From positions 2,728,001 through 2,792,000 of the forward strand of contig JAWKIJ010000001.1 in the NCBI GenBank assembly GCA_041394325.1: a DNA stretch of 64,000 nucleotides. Reading direction: 5' to 3'. Each line of letters opens with the position of its first letter. Position 1 is the stretch's first letter. The position numbers and the translations under genes were made by a program. This document shows positions 1-9,494 of the stretch, piece after piece. Source of the DNA: JAWKIJ01 sp041394325 (GTDB lineage: Bacteria; Actinomycetota; Acidimicrobiia; Acidimicrobiales; Microtrichaceae). The notes under the pieces are model-generated. The model did no database searches. It was not told the DNA's origin and worked only from the letters and a program-made list of their open reading frames with translations.

Positions 1-968
1 CTCGGCGCCATGATGTCGGTCCCCTCGTGCCAGTGCGACTGCCCCGTCCCGGGCATCCGGGCGTACCCCCACGAGTTGATGAAGTTCACGGGACCAACGA
101 CCGGGAAGGTGAAGCCCGCCACGCACAGGCGGGTGCCGAGTCGAGCGGCGACGTCGCACTGGCGGGCGTCGGCGAGCGCCAGCGCCGAACGGTCGCGCTC
201 GGCGGTGGCCACCGAAACCCGCGCCTGGAGCCCGGCCAACTCCTCGGCGAGCCGAAGCCCCGCCTCGTCGAGGCGTGCCGCCGCCCGCCGGTACGCGAGT
301 GCGGCCCGGTGGTCGTCGCGGGCAAGCGTTTCGAGGTACACCCGACCACGGCTCAACTCCACGGGATCGGCCAAGACGTTGAGCAGGGCGAGTCGACGGT
401 CGCCTCGAATGAACGCGGCGACCGCCCGCCTGCGCATCCGGTTGCGTGCGGCGGCGGCGTCGCCGATCGCCTGTCGTCGTGCCGTTCCGACCGCCCCCGC
501 ATCAGCGGTGGCCACATCGAGTCGCGTCGAGAGCGAGGCCAGGATCCCGACGCTGCGGTCGTAGCGCCGCCAGGCTTCGGCGACGCCCGACGAGGCCGCC
601 GCGACCACCGACGGCGAGGGTTGATTGGACGAAGGGTCGAAAGCGGGTTGGCCGCCGTATGAACCTTCGCTCGCCTCCCCGGCCACATCGCCGGGCACGG
701 CCGTCGTCTCCCCGGGGGGAGTCGACTCGGCGGGGACCGTCGTGGTCGAGGGAGCGGCTTCTCGACCGGGTCCGAGCGGCTCGGTGCTCGCCGGTGCACC
801 CGCGCCGGGGACGGAGGTGGTCGAGGAGTCCGCGGGGGTCGGGTTCGCCGACCCCGGCTGTGCCGGCACGGGCGTGGCGAGGCACAACGAGACGCCGACG
901 ACGACGAGGGGCGACAGCCATCGAAGCGCCCGTCGGACGCCGCGGGTCCACCAGATCCGCCCGACCAT
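1..968 (-). CDS. Secreted M23 (LytM-type) metallopeptidase, C-terminus outside window
   Basis: About 322 codons are visible from an ATG at 968 before the gene leaves the left edge. The N-terminus is a secretion signal: basic residues, the hydrophobic run LSPLVVVGVSLCLA, then a cleavage-like VPAQ. A Pro/Thr/Ser/Glu-rich stretch follows. From roughly residue 130 to 270 there is an Ala/Arg/Leu-rich helical region likely to be a coiled coil, as in CwlO/EnvC-like proteins. At the window edge the chain reads FPVVGPVNF and then HWHEGTDIMAP. This contains the H-x3-D zinc-ligand motif that opens a family M23 peptidase domain. The second zinc site (HxH) must lie outside. The inferred role is peptidoglycan endopeptidase or hydrolase activation at the cell surface. 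The plus-strand ORFs over this stretch are shadows. Confidence 0.8.
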   Translation of the reverse strand, partial: MVGRIWWTRGVRRALRWLSPLVVVGVSLCLATPVPAQPGSANPTPADSSTTSVPGAGAPASTEPLGPGREAAPSTTTVPAESTPPGETTAVPGDVAGEASEGSYGGQPAFDPSSNQPSPSVVAAASSGVAEAWRRYDRSVGILASLSTRLDVATADAGAVGTARRQAIGDAAAARNRMRRRAVAAFIRGDRRLALLNVLADPVELSRGRVYLETLARDDHRAALAYRRAAARLDEAGLRLAEELAGLQARVSVATAERDRSALALADARQCDVAARLGTRLCVAGFTFPVVGPVNFINSWGYARMPGTGQSHWHEGTDIMAP

Positions 969-1037
969 CACGAGCGCACAGGGTAGGCGGCCCCCATCTC
1001 CGGGCCGATCCACCCACGGGCCCCGGTTCCAACGGCC

Positions 1038-1496
1038 TCAGGTGCGATACCTCACGACCCTACGGTGACGGGCCGACGACGGGTCTCCCGGCGTGACGCT
1101 GCGGTCCCGAGCGGCGACGGGTGCCCGACCGGGGCGCACCTCGGGACCTTCGACTCCGCCGGAGCGCCGACGGAGCCCGTGGAGGAGCATCGCGAGCGCC
1201 CCGAGCAACGCGGCGAGGTTGCCCAGGTAGGCGAAGGACAGAGGCATCGCGAGTCCGCTCACCGCCAGCAGCGCGGCGGCCGCGACGAAGCGACCATGTC
1301 CGACGAGCACGGCGGAACCCACGCCGGAGGCCGCGCCCAACATCATGCCCCCCAGGACGATCCAACGGCCGGACGAGGTGGCGTTCGCAAGGATCAGCAG
1401 GCCTGCGGACAACCCGACCCCACACCACAATGCGATCCCGCGGAGCATCCACCACGCTGCACGCCCGCCGTCGTCGGCCGAATCGACCTTCCTCAC
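1038..1496 (-). CDS. Small integral membrane protein, function unknown
   Basis: The predicted protein has 152 residues. I chose the GTG at 1496 because a G-rich Shine-Dalgarno run lies just upstream. Three or four hydrophobic segments occupy residues 14-110 (for example IALWCGVGLSAGLLILANA and FVAAAALLAVSGLAM). A basic, soluble tail rich in Arg/Pro/Ser follows from about residue 110. No catalytic motif or known family was recognised. It lies 69 bp upstream of the M23 peptidase gene on the same strand and could be cotranscribed with it, but nothing in the sequence ties their functions together. Confidence 0.6.
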   Translation of the reverse strand: MRKVDSADDGGRAAWWMLRGIALWCGVGLSAGLLILANATSSGRWIVLGGMMLGAASGVGSAVLVGHGRFVAAAALLAVSGLAMPLSFAYLGNLAALLGALAMLLHGLRRRSGGVEGPEVRPGRAPVAARDRSVTPGDPSSARHRRVVRYRT

Positions 1497-1584
1497 GGTT
1501 CCCCCCCCTGGACGTCTGGACGATCGGCCGCAGCGTAGACGAGGTGCCGCTCGCTACGCCGAGCGGTGAGGGAGCCCTCGACGC

Positions 1585-4193
1585 TCAGCCGCTCACCCCC
1601 TGCCCCGACAACGCCAACGCGGCGTCGATCACGGCAAGGTGCGAGTAGGCCTGTGGATAGTTCCCAAGACCCCGCTCGGTCGACGGATCGATCTGTTCGG
1701 GAAGGAGCCCCACGGGCCCGGCCACGCTGACCAGGCGGTCGAACCAGTCGAGGGCGTCCTCCACTCGGCCACACGCCGCCAAGGCCTGCACCAACCAGCC
1801 GGTGCAGATGAGCATCCCGCCCTCGCGGCCGGCGAGGCCGTCGTCGTCGAGGTACCGGTACACCGCCGAACCCTCACACAGCTCATGCTCGACCGCCCCG
1901 ACGGTGGCGACGAAGCGCTCGTCGAAGGGATCCACGAAACCGCAGGTACCCATGAGGAGGAGCCCGGCGTCGAGGTCCTCACCGCCGTACACCGACACGA
2001 AGCAGCCCCGCTCGTCGCTCCAGCCGTGTGTCGAGACGTCCTCGACGATGGCCGAACGCGCGTCGGTCCATGCCGTGCTCACGGTTCGGCCGGTCGCCTC
2101 GGCCAGGCGGACCGCCCGGTCCAGTACCTGCCAGCAGTTGACCTTGGAGACCACGTGCTGGCGTCGAGCCAGCCTCACCTCCCAGATCCCGTGGTCGGGT
2201 TGGGGCCACAGTTCCACGACGACGTCGGCGAGACGCTCGAGGAGATCCCAGTGGGCCGGCCGAATGCCCGAGCCCCCGACGAAGATCCGATACACCAGCT
2301 CGGCCACGGGGCCGAGCGCGTCGAGCTGGACCTGGTTCTCCGCGGCGTTGCCGATCCGGACCGGTCGCGACCCCGCGTAGCCGGCCAACTCGCTCACGAC
2401 GCCTTCGGGGGTGTGGTCGTCACCGCTCACCGCGTACAGCGGTCGCAGCAGGTCGGGGCGCGTGGCGGTCTCGACGCGTTCACAGATCCAGTCCAGCAGG
2501 GCGAGGCCGGGCTCGATGTGGCCCAGCCGGGCGAGCGAGGTGCACGACATCGAGGCGTCACGCGGCCAACAGAAGCGGTAGTCCCAGTTTCGTCCACCGC
2601 CGATGCACTCGGGAAGGCTCGTGGTCGCGGCGGCCAGCATCGCGCCCGACGGCCGGTACCGGAGAGCCTCGAGGGTCAGCACCGAGCGGCGCACCTGGGT
2701 CGGCGCCACCGCCGGCAGCTGAAGTCCCGTGAGGATCGACCGCCAGAGCGCGATGGTCTCGTCGCGGCGTTCACGTTCGGCCTCGGCGTCCAACGGCGCC
2801 ACCACCACGACGTCATCGACGTGGTCGACGTCGACGACCGTCGGGCCGAGGTGCTCGGCCCCGAGTCGCAACGTCACCGTGAGGGATTCGGAGCGTTCGA
2901 GTTCGACCTCCGCCGTCGCGACGTCGTGACCGTTCTGACGCTCGATCCTCCACGTGACGGGCGGGGATGTCGTCAGCTCGATGGGATAGGCACCGCCGAC
3001 GACCTGCACCGATCCGGGCCCGTCCAACTCGAGCTCGGTCACGGTCCGGCCGAAGTCCAGTCGCGGCGCGAAGACGATCTCGACGGGGCCCGAGCCGTCG
3101 AGCACCCGGATCAGATCCGACGCACCCGCCGGCTGGAGATTGCGGCCTCCCGAGACGTCGAGGTAGTCGGTCACCCGAACCGAGCGCCATTGGGTCTCGA
3201 CGATCATCGTGTCCGCCAGGTAACGCTGGGCCGGAGCCCCACCATCGGGGCCTGCGGGCCGCACCGCGAAATAGCCGGCGCTCGGTCCGCCCAGGAGCTC
3301 TCCGAAGATCGAGGCCGAGTCGGCCCGGGGCGAGCACAACCAACTGACCCGGGCATTGGGATCGACGAGAGCCACCGTGCGCTGATCCGACAGGAGCGCG
3401 TGACGTTCGATGGGTGGGGCGCGGTGACCCCGCACCCACGCCTCGCGTTCGCCGAGTAGCCGCGCCAGGAGGCCGCAGACCTCCTCGGGGTCGGCGACCC
3501 GGTGGGTGGCCAGGGTCTCACCCACGCCGACCTTCACGGAGACGTCGGGTCCGCGAAGCGTGGCGAACGCATCCTCGTCGGTGAGGTCGTCGCCGATGAA
3601 CAACACGGCGTCCGCGTGCACCGCGGCACGGATGTGATCGAGCGCCGCCCCCTTGTCGGTGTCGACCACCGTCAACTCGATGACCGACTTGCCCTCCTTG
3701 ACATGGACTCCGGGCAGCTTCGCGGGGCCTCGGCGCACGATCAGGGCTGCGTCGGCCGCCACCGCGGGATCCGCCCTGCGGTAGTGGAACGCGAGGCCGG
3801 TCGGCTTGGACTCCAACGAGCACCCCGGATGGGTTGCGGCGATCTCGGCCAGCCGCTCGGCCAGGTCGGTAGGAGCGAGCGTTGTTCGGGATTGAGGAAC
3901 CCCGCACTGTCCGGTTCGAACTCCGAACCGTGGCTGCCGACCAGATGGACCTCGTGGGGAAGACGGGACAGCACGGCCAGGTCGCGCAGCGAACGACCCG
4001 AGATCACCGAGACGTGGGTGTCGGGGAGTGCGGCGAGGGAACGCAACGCGGCGATCGCCGGACGAAGTGGGTGCGCGACCGTCGGATCGTCGACGATCGG
4101 AGCGAGCGTGCCGTCGTAGTCACAGGCGATCAACACGATCGGGACCCGCCCGAACGCCTCGACCGCCCCGACCAACTCGTCGGTGAACGTCAT
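1585..4193 (-). CDS. otsB: Trehalose-6-phosphate phosphatase fused to GH15 trehalase/glucoamylase (frame broken once)
   Basis: The N-terminal part (4193 to about 3865) is a HAD-type trehalose-6-phosphatase. HAD motif I is CDYDGTLAPI and motif II is near VISGRS. The later motif GDDLTDEDAF lies beyond a reading-frame break at about 3861-3868, so one phosphatase domain spans the break and the gene must be one unit. Adding one C restores the frame. From about residue 280 the protein is a glycoside hydrolase family 15 catalytic domain: GGRNWDYRFCWPRDAS, LLPEQID and GNYPQAYSHLAVIDAA include the expected acid and base glutamates. The ATG at 4193 overlaps the otsA stop by 4 nt, which suggests translational coupling. 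The likely reactions are trehalose-6-P to trehalose, and hydrolysis of an alpha-glucoside, probably trehalose. Whether the break is real or a sequencing error cannot be told from here. Confidence 0.85.
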
Positions 4194-5680
4194 GGAAGCG
4201 TGATGTCCGTTCCGACCGGGTCGTCGGTGGGAGCGAGCCCGAGCACCCGCATCCAGTCATGGGCCCAGTGGTGCACGTCATGGTGGAAGACCGACTCACG
4301 CAACAGACGCATCCGCCGCTCCACCTCCGCGGAGGGCAGGTGGGCCGCCCGCTCGATCACGTTCTTCAGGCCGTCCGTGTCGTAGGGGTTCACCAGGAGC
4401 GCGGCGTGCATCGACTCCGCCGCACCGGTGAACTCCGACAACACGAGCACGCCGGTGTTGTCGGTACGTGCCGCGACGAATTCCTTGCACACCAGGTTCA
4501 TGCCGTCGCGCACGGGTGTCACCAACATCACGTCCGCGGCCAGGTAGAGGGCCACGAGCTCCTCGAAGCTCTGGGTCCGATGGAGGTAGTGGATGGCGGG
4601 ATGGCCGACGATGCCGTGGGCACCGTTGATCTCGCCGACCATCCGGTCGATCCGCTCGCGGAACTCCGCGTACTCCGGGACGGCCTCCCGCGTGGGTTCG
4701 GCCACCTGCACGAGCACGTGACGGGGAACCTCCAACCGCTCCTCGGAGATCAGCTCCGCGACGGCCTTGAGACGCCGGGCGATGCCCTTCGTGTAGTCGA
4801 GCCGGTCGACGCCCAGCAGGATGCGTTCGGGATTGCCCAACTCCTCGCGCAGCTCCTCCGCCCGCCGACGGACCTCCGGAAGCTCGGCGGTGGCGGCGAT
4901 CCGCGTGGCATCGACCCCGATTGGGAACACACGCACGTCGACGGGGCGGCCGTCCACGGTCATCTCGTCACCGTCGACGACGCCCACGTCGAGCCGCTCG
5001 ACGACGTCACGGAAGTTGTCGGCGCCACCCTGGGTCTGGAAGCCGACCACGTCCGCCCCCGACAGACCCTCGGCGAGTTCGCGCCGCCAGGGGATCTGGC
5101 GGAACAATCCGGCCGACGGGAACGGGATGTGCAGGAAGAAGCCGATTCGCACGTCGGGACGCAGCGCTCGCAACTCGGCCGGGACCAACAGGAGCTGGTA
5201 GTCGTGCACCCACACGACCCCGTCGGGATCGACGACCTCGGCGGCGCGCTCCGCGAACCGGCGGTTGACGGTCCGATATGCGTCCCACCACGTGCGGTGG
5301 TAGGCGGAGCGCACGATCGAGTCGTGGAACAACGGCCAGATGGTGGCGTTGCAGAAACCTTCGTAGAAGAGCTGCACCTCACCGGCGCTCATCGCGACCG
5401 GGTCGAGCCCCAGCCCGTCGATCTCGAACGGCGACAGGTGCTCGCCGGGAATGCCGCTCCAGCCGACCCATCGGGCCTCGCCGGGATGTGCCTCGAAGAC
5501 CGGGCCCAACGCGGCGACGAGACCGCCGGGGCTGGTCTCCCAGACGTGGACGTCGCCCACCGCCCGTCGCCGTACCGGAAGCCGGTTGGCCATGACCACG
5601 AGTGGAGCCGTCGCCCGTTGGACCGCGCTGCTCACCCCCTCGACCCTATCGGCGCGGCCATCCGATCCATACCTCCCCAC
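4190..5680 (-). CDS. otsA: Alpha,alpha-trehalose-6-phosphate synthase (GT20)
   Basis: OtsA transfers glucose from a nucleotide sugar to glucose-6-phosphate, giving trehalose-6-phosphate in the cytoplasm. The 496-residue length fits the family. Recognisable stretches are VVMANRLPV and SPGGLVAAL near the N-terminus, WVHDYQLLLVP, FFLHIPFPS, the nucleotide-sugar region LGVDRLDYTKGI, and the C-terminal DGMNLVCKEFVA with LSEFTGAA. The first ATG is at 5680. A GTG at 5635 (VSSAVQRATAPLVVMANRLP) is an equally plausible start because the conserved region begins soon after. The gene is followed with a 4-nt overlap by the otsB-GH15 fusion. The two together form a compact trehalose operon, probably for osmotic or desiccation protection or carbon cycling. 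Confidence 0.95.
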   Translation of the reverse strand: MGRYGSDGRADRVEGVSSAVQRATAPLVVMANRLPVRRRAVGDVHVWETSPGGLVAALGPVFEAHPGEARWVGWSGIPGEHLSPFEIDGLGLDPVAMSAGEVQLFYEGFCNATIWPLFHDSIVRSAYHRTWWDAYRTVNRRFAERAAEVVDPDGVVWVHDYQLLLVPAELRALRPDVRIGFFLHIPFPSAGLFRQIPWRRELAEGLSGADVVGFQTQGGADNFRDVVERLDVGVVDGDEMTVDGRPVDVRVFPIGVDATRIAATAELPEVRRRAEELREELGNPERILLGVDRLDYTKGIARRLKAVAELISEERLEVPRHVLVQVAEPTREAVPEYAEFRERIDRMVGEINGAHGIVGHPAIHYLHRTQSFEELVALYLAADVMLVTPVRDGMNLVCKEFVAARTDNTGVLVLSEFTGAAESMHAALLVNPYDTDGLKNVIERAAHLPSAEVERRMRLLRESVFHHDVHHWAHDWMRVLGLAPTDDPVGTDITLP

Positions 5681-5752
5681 GCGTCGCTCAGCCAGGTTCG
5701 AACACTCCCGGGTGCTCGAAGGCGGCGCGCCGCCGTGCCCGTCGCAACGTGC

Positions 5753-6547
5753 TCAGGAGCGCTCCCCGGCGAACAGCATCAACGCGACGGTGGTGACCGC
5801 CCTCCCGGTGTCCCAAGCGAACGAGGTGGTGACGCAGAACGCCACGAAGCGGCGAAGGTTCTCGGTGAACGGCGCTCCGGCGCGGAAGCCCAGACCCGAA
5901 TCCGCCTCGACGAGGAACGGCCAGAACCAGAGGTTCATCAGCATCCCGAACGCGAACGACCCGAGCACCCCGTACAGCGAGAGGACGAACACCTCGCCGC
6001 GCCCTCGAAGCGGAGGCAGCAGGCCCGCTCCGGCGCCGACCCATCCGGCGGCCAACATCTGGAACGGGAGCCACGGTCCGACTCCTGCGGTGAGCAGCGC
6101 GGACGCGAACATCGTGACGGTGCCGAGTACGAACCCGAACCCGGCACCGAACACACGACCCGCCAGGATCAACAGGAAGAGCCCCGTCTCGATCCCCGCG
6201 GTTCCCGCCCCCAACGGTCGCAGGGCGGCGCCCACCGCAGCGAGGACGGCCAGCATCGCCACCGCCTTCGCGTCGAGCCCCCCACGGGTCGTCTCGACCA
6301 GCATCACGACGAGCACCAGGGCGACGAGACCGGCGAAGACGAACGGAGCATCCGCGGCATGGCCCAACCCGGGTGTCGGGTCCACCAGGAATGGCCACGC
6401 GAACGCCGCGAGACCGATCACCGACACCAACACCATCGTCACCGCGGGCAGCGGTACCGGCACCCTCGACCCGTGACGACCGTTGGAGGACGGCTCGACC
6501 ACCGCGACGTCGGGCACCCGATCCGGACCTCCGACCGGCGGCGTCAC
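5753..6547 (-). CDS. ECF transporter S component (vitamin-binding membrane subunit)
   Basis: The protein has 264 residues. I chose the GTG at 6547 because it overlaps the stop of the ATPase gene as GTGA, the junction style used throughout this operon. After a hydrophilic N-terminus of about 35 residues there are six to seven hydrophobic segments, with the family-like patterns GFGFVLGTVTMFASAL and GPWLPFQMLAAGWVGAGAGL. S components bind the vitamin in the membrane and dock on the shared T/ATPase module. The ligand cannot be read directly. The two upstream secreted proteins resemble halves of a transcobalamin-type binder, so a corrinoid is the best guess (a CbrT-like role), with other vitamins possible. 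Confidence 0.8.
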   Translation of the reverse strand: MTPPVGGPDRVPDVAVVEPSSNGRHGSRVPVPLPAVTMVLVSVIGLAAFAWPFLVDPTPGLGHAADAPFVFAGLVALVLVVMLVETTRGGLDAKAVAMLAVLAAVGAALRPLGAGTAGIETGLFLLILAGRVFGAGFGFVLGTVTMFASALLTAGVGPWLPFQMLAAGWVGAGAGLLPPLRGRGEVFVLSLYGVLGSFAFGMLMNLWFWPFLVEADSGLGFRAGAPFTENLRRFVAFCVTTSFAWDTGRAVTTVALMLFAGERS

Positions 6548-8325
6548 CGCGTCCCGATCAGCGCCGCGAGGGCATCGCACACCTCCCGGACCGTCAGGAG
6601 ACCTGTGGGGGCGGTCACCTTGGCCACCTGGGTCGACAACATCGGAGTCGACCCCAACACCTCGCGGACCGGGCCGTCCGCGATCAGCTCACCGTGTGAC
6701 AGGACGACCACCCGGTCGGCGACGTCGGCGACGAACTCCACGTCGTGGGTGGCGATGATCGCGGCACGGCCCTCGCTCCGACACCACCGGGCCAGGTCGG
6801 CCTTGCCCGGCACGTCGAGACCGCGGGTCGGCTCGTCCAACAACAACAAGGCGGGCTCGGCGCTGAGCTGCAGCGCGAGTACGAGCGCGAGGCGTTGACC
6901 CTCCGAGAGATCGCGGGGGTGAGACCGATCGGGGATCGTCACCGACAACAGCGACGCGAGCAGGCTCCGGGCACGGGCCGCCGCGCCGGCATCCCCACCG
7001 CCGGCGGTGTCCAGCTCCTCGCCGACCGTCTCGTGGTACAGCAGATCCGACGGCGTCTGCGGCACCATGCCGACGAGGTGTCGCGCCGCGGGAGCCGGGA
7101 GTGCGGCGGGATCGACCCCCCAGGTGCACGCCCCGTGGCCGGCCTGCCCCTCGACACTCCCCACCCGGCCGGCCGCGGGCCTGCCCCCGAGGAGGCGGCC
7201 CCACCATCGGACGTCGCCGTGAGCCGACGACACCGTCGACGTCGTGGCCCGGGACTCCCGGTCGGTGCCGTCGGCGACCCGGACCGTGCCCGTCACGCGC
7301 GGGAGCGAACCCTGGACCGCCCACAGCAACGAGCTCTTACCCGATCCGTTACGACCCATCAACGCGACGATTTCACCCCGGTGCACGCGCAGCGACACGT
7401 CGTGGACCGCTCCGACATCGCCGCGCCGCACCGACACGGAGTCCAACGTCGCCACGACGGGTCGAGCGTCCGGCTCCGCGGCGTGAGCCCGGTCGTCTCC
7501 CCCCACCCGGTCGATGACCCCACGACGCGGGTCCGCCGCGAGCCGTCGGCGGGCGGCGCGCACCGACAAGGGTGGCGGAACCCACTGCAACGCCTCGGCG
7601 AGCACCACGATCGGCGGTGCCACGGCGAGCCCCGCCAACACGTCACCGGGTGCCCCCTTGCCTGCCGTCCCGTCGTCGCGCAGCTCCAACACGGTGTCGG
7701 CGAAGTGGACGACCCGTTCGATCCGATGCTCCGCGATCAGCACCGTGACCCCGATGTCGTGCACGAGGCGGGCGACGGCGCCGAGTACGTCCTCGGCGGC
7801 CGTCGGGTCGAGCGCCGAGGTCGGCTCGTCGAGCACGAGCACCCGCGGGTGGGCGGTGAGGACCGAGCCGATGGCGACCCGTTGCTGCTGACCGCCCGAC
7901 AGCGAGCGCAGGGGCCGGTCCCGCAAGCCGTCCAGACCCAGGAGGTCGAGGATCTCCTCCACCCGGGTCCGCATGACCGTCGGAGCAAGGCCGAGCTGTT
8001 CCGGCGCGTACGCCAACTCCTCCTCGACGGTCTCGGTGACGAATCCCGCCGCCGGATCCTGGCCGACGAACCCGACCGTCTCGGCGAGGTCGCGTGGCTT
8101 GACCTCCGACGTCGAGCGGCCGGCGACGGTCACCGATCCGCGGAGGACTCCACCGCTGAACCGGGGTACGAGTCCGTTCACCGCTCGCAGGAGTGTGGAC
8201 TTCCCCGAGCCGGTACGTCCGGCGACGAGACACCACTCACCCTCGTCGACCGTCAGGTCGACATCGCGCAGCGACGGCGACTCCTGGTCGGGGTAGGTGA
8301 AACTCACCCGGTCGAAGCGGATCAA
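6544..8325 (-). CDS. ECF transporter duplicated ATPase (two ABC domains in one chain)
   Basis: This is a fusion of two energy-coupling ATPase domains of about 593 residues. Domain 1 has Walker A GRTGSGKSTLL, signature LSGGQQQRV and Walker B VLVLDEPTSALD. Domain 2 has GRNGSGKSSLLW, signature LSEGQRLAL and LLLLDEPTRGLD. A TTG at 8325 is the likely start: it overlaps the T-component stop as TTGA, and homology begins at IRFDRVSFTYPD immediately after. The reading frame is open further upstream to 8532, but that part is basic and low-complexity and overlaps the T gene. The protein powers vitamin uptake by coupling ATP hydrolysis to movements of the T and S subunits at the inner face of the membrane. 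Confidence 0.92.
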   Translation of the reverse strand: MIRFDRVSFTYPDQESPSLRDVDLTVDEGEWCLVAGRTGSGKSTLLRAVNGLVPRFSGGVLRGSVTVAGRSTSEVKPRDLAETVGFVGQDPAAGFVTETVEEELAYAPEQLGLAPTVMRTRVEEILDLLGLDGLRDRPLRSLSGGQQQRVAIGSVLTAHPRVLVLDEPTSALDPTAAEDVLGAVARLVHDIGVTVLIAEHRIERVVHFADTVLELRDDGTAGKGAPGDVLAGLAVAPPIVVLAEALQWVPPPLSVRAARRRLAADPRRGVIDRVGGDDRAHAAEPDARPVVATLDSVSVRRGDVGAVHDVSLRVHRGEIVALMGRNGSGKSSLLWAVQGSLPRVTGTVRVADGTDRESRATTSTVSSAHGDVRWWGRLLGGRPAAGRVGSVEGQAGHGACTWGVDPAALPAPAARHLVGMVPQTPSDLLYHETVGEELDTAGGGDAGAAARARSLLASLLSVTIPDRSHPRDLSEGQRLALVLALQLSAEPALLLLDEPTRGLDVPGKADLARWCRSEGRAAIIATHDVEFVADVADRVVVLSHGELIADGPVREVLGSTPMLSTQVAKVTAPTGLLTVREVCDALAALIGTR

Positions 8326-9494
8326 CGCCGGTCCCTCCGATCGGCGAGCCCGGCCACCGGGATCGCCAACAGGACCGACCCACACCAGGCCACAAGCCAG
8401 AGTGGCGCATCGGGCCAGCGCAGCGGCGAGGCCGGAGGGTTCGCGACGTCGGGTATCCGGCGGACCGCCGCCACCAGGCCCACCGCGGCCAGGGCACCGA
8501 CCGTCGTGAGCATCCATTCGGGCGCCCGCCACGGGTCCGGCCGATAGCGGGTGGCCGCCGACCGCGGGCCGAGCACCACCGCGCCGATCGATCCCAGCAC
8601 TCCGGCGCCGAGCACGAGGGTCGCCCAGGTCGGCGTCCTCGACGCACCCGCCATGCCATACAACCCCAACGCCACACCCACGAGCGACACCGCCGAGACG
8701 ATGCCCACACCGTTCCCGGCGAGGTGCACCCGCCTCGACGCCTCCGGGGCGCCACCTGCGGTCGTTGTCGTCGGGGCACCCCCGCGAGTCGCCGCACGAG
8801 GGGATCGCAGCGTCGACCGGGTCGACCGCTGGACTCGTCGGCCGTACCCGCGCGCGTCCATCGACTCGGCGAGGTGAAGTGACGCGTCGAGCGCGTCGGT
8901 GAGCACCGGTACCGCCACCGACCGCATCCCACGGAACCCGTGTGGGGCTTCACCGCGGAGCCGTCGGGCCAGGCGCACCCGTTGTACCGCTGCCACCAGT
9001 TGCGGCGCGAGCGTCAAGGCCACCACGACCGCCGTACCCAGTTCGTACAGTGCGCCGGGAACCACCTTGAGGAGCCGACGACTCCCTGCGAGCGAGTTCG
9101 CCGCGCCAAGGCACAACACCAGCACGGCAAGTCGCCCTCCCTCCCCCAGGGCACCGGCCAGCCCTTCGAGGGTGATCACCCCCCCTACCCGCAGGCCCGC
9201 CGCCCACGCGCCGGGCGTCCATTCGGGGAGGCGCACCACGACGTGTGACCCGGTGCGCACGCCGACGAGGACGTGGAACGCCAACCGCACCCCCACGATG
9301 AACGCGGCGAGCCAGGCGAAGCCACCGAAGGCCCGACCCCAGGGTGCCGCGCCACGACAGCTGAGCACCACCGTGCACACGCCCGCGGCCAACAGCCCCA
9401 ACAACAGGAGGTTCGTCGTCTGGGAGACCGCGTAGGACACGCCGAGCGCCCACAACCACCACGCACCGGGGTGTATACCCGGCCCGCACGTCAC
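8322..9494 (-). CDS. ECF transporter T component (CbiQ/EcfT family)
   Basis: The 390-residue protein starts at a GTG at 9494 that overlaps the stop of the upstream DUF4430-protein gene (GTGA). The N-terminal half has four to five membrane spans (WWLWALGVSYAVSQTTNLLL, FGGFAWLAAFIVGVRLAFHVL). The cytoplasmic coupling region contains LAPQLVAAVQRVRLARRLRG and then AESMDARGYGR. The latter corresponds to the second Ala-Arg-Gly motif with which T components grip the ATPases. Extra hydrophobic segments continue to the C-terminus, longer than a minimal EcfT. The frame stays open upstream to 10073, but that stretch lies inside the neighbouring gene and is not homologous. Confidence 0.88.
   Translation of the reverse strand: MTCGPGIHPGAWWLWALGVSYAVSQTTNLLLLGLLAAGVCTVVLSCRGAAPWGRAFGGFAWLAAFIVGVRLAFHVLVGVRTGSHVVVRLPEWTPGAWAAGLRVGGVITLEGLAGALGEGGRLAVLVLCLGAANSLAGSRRLLKVVPGALYELGTAVVVALTLAPQLVAAVQRVRLARRLRGEAPHGFRGMRSVAVPVLTDALDASLHLAESMDARGYGRRVQRSTRSTLRSPRAATRGGAPTTTTAGGAPEASRRVHLAGNGVGIVSAVSLVGVALGLYGMAGASRTPTWATLVLGAGVLGSIGAVVLGPRSAATRYRPDPWRAPEWMLTTVGALAAVGLVAAVRRIPDVANPPASPLRWPDAPLWLVAWCGSVLLAIPVAGLADRRDRR

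Noticed and set aside
4259..6898. Long plus-strand ORF (879 codons) across otsA and the ECF S-component gene
   Set aside because: It is antisense to clearly conserved minus-strand proteins, has His/Arg/Asp/Gly-rich shadow composition and no recognisable domain. Long antisense ORFs are expected at this G+C content. The same applies to plus-strand ORFs at 6745-8547 and 1639-3459.
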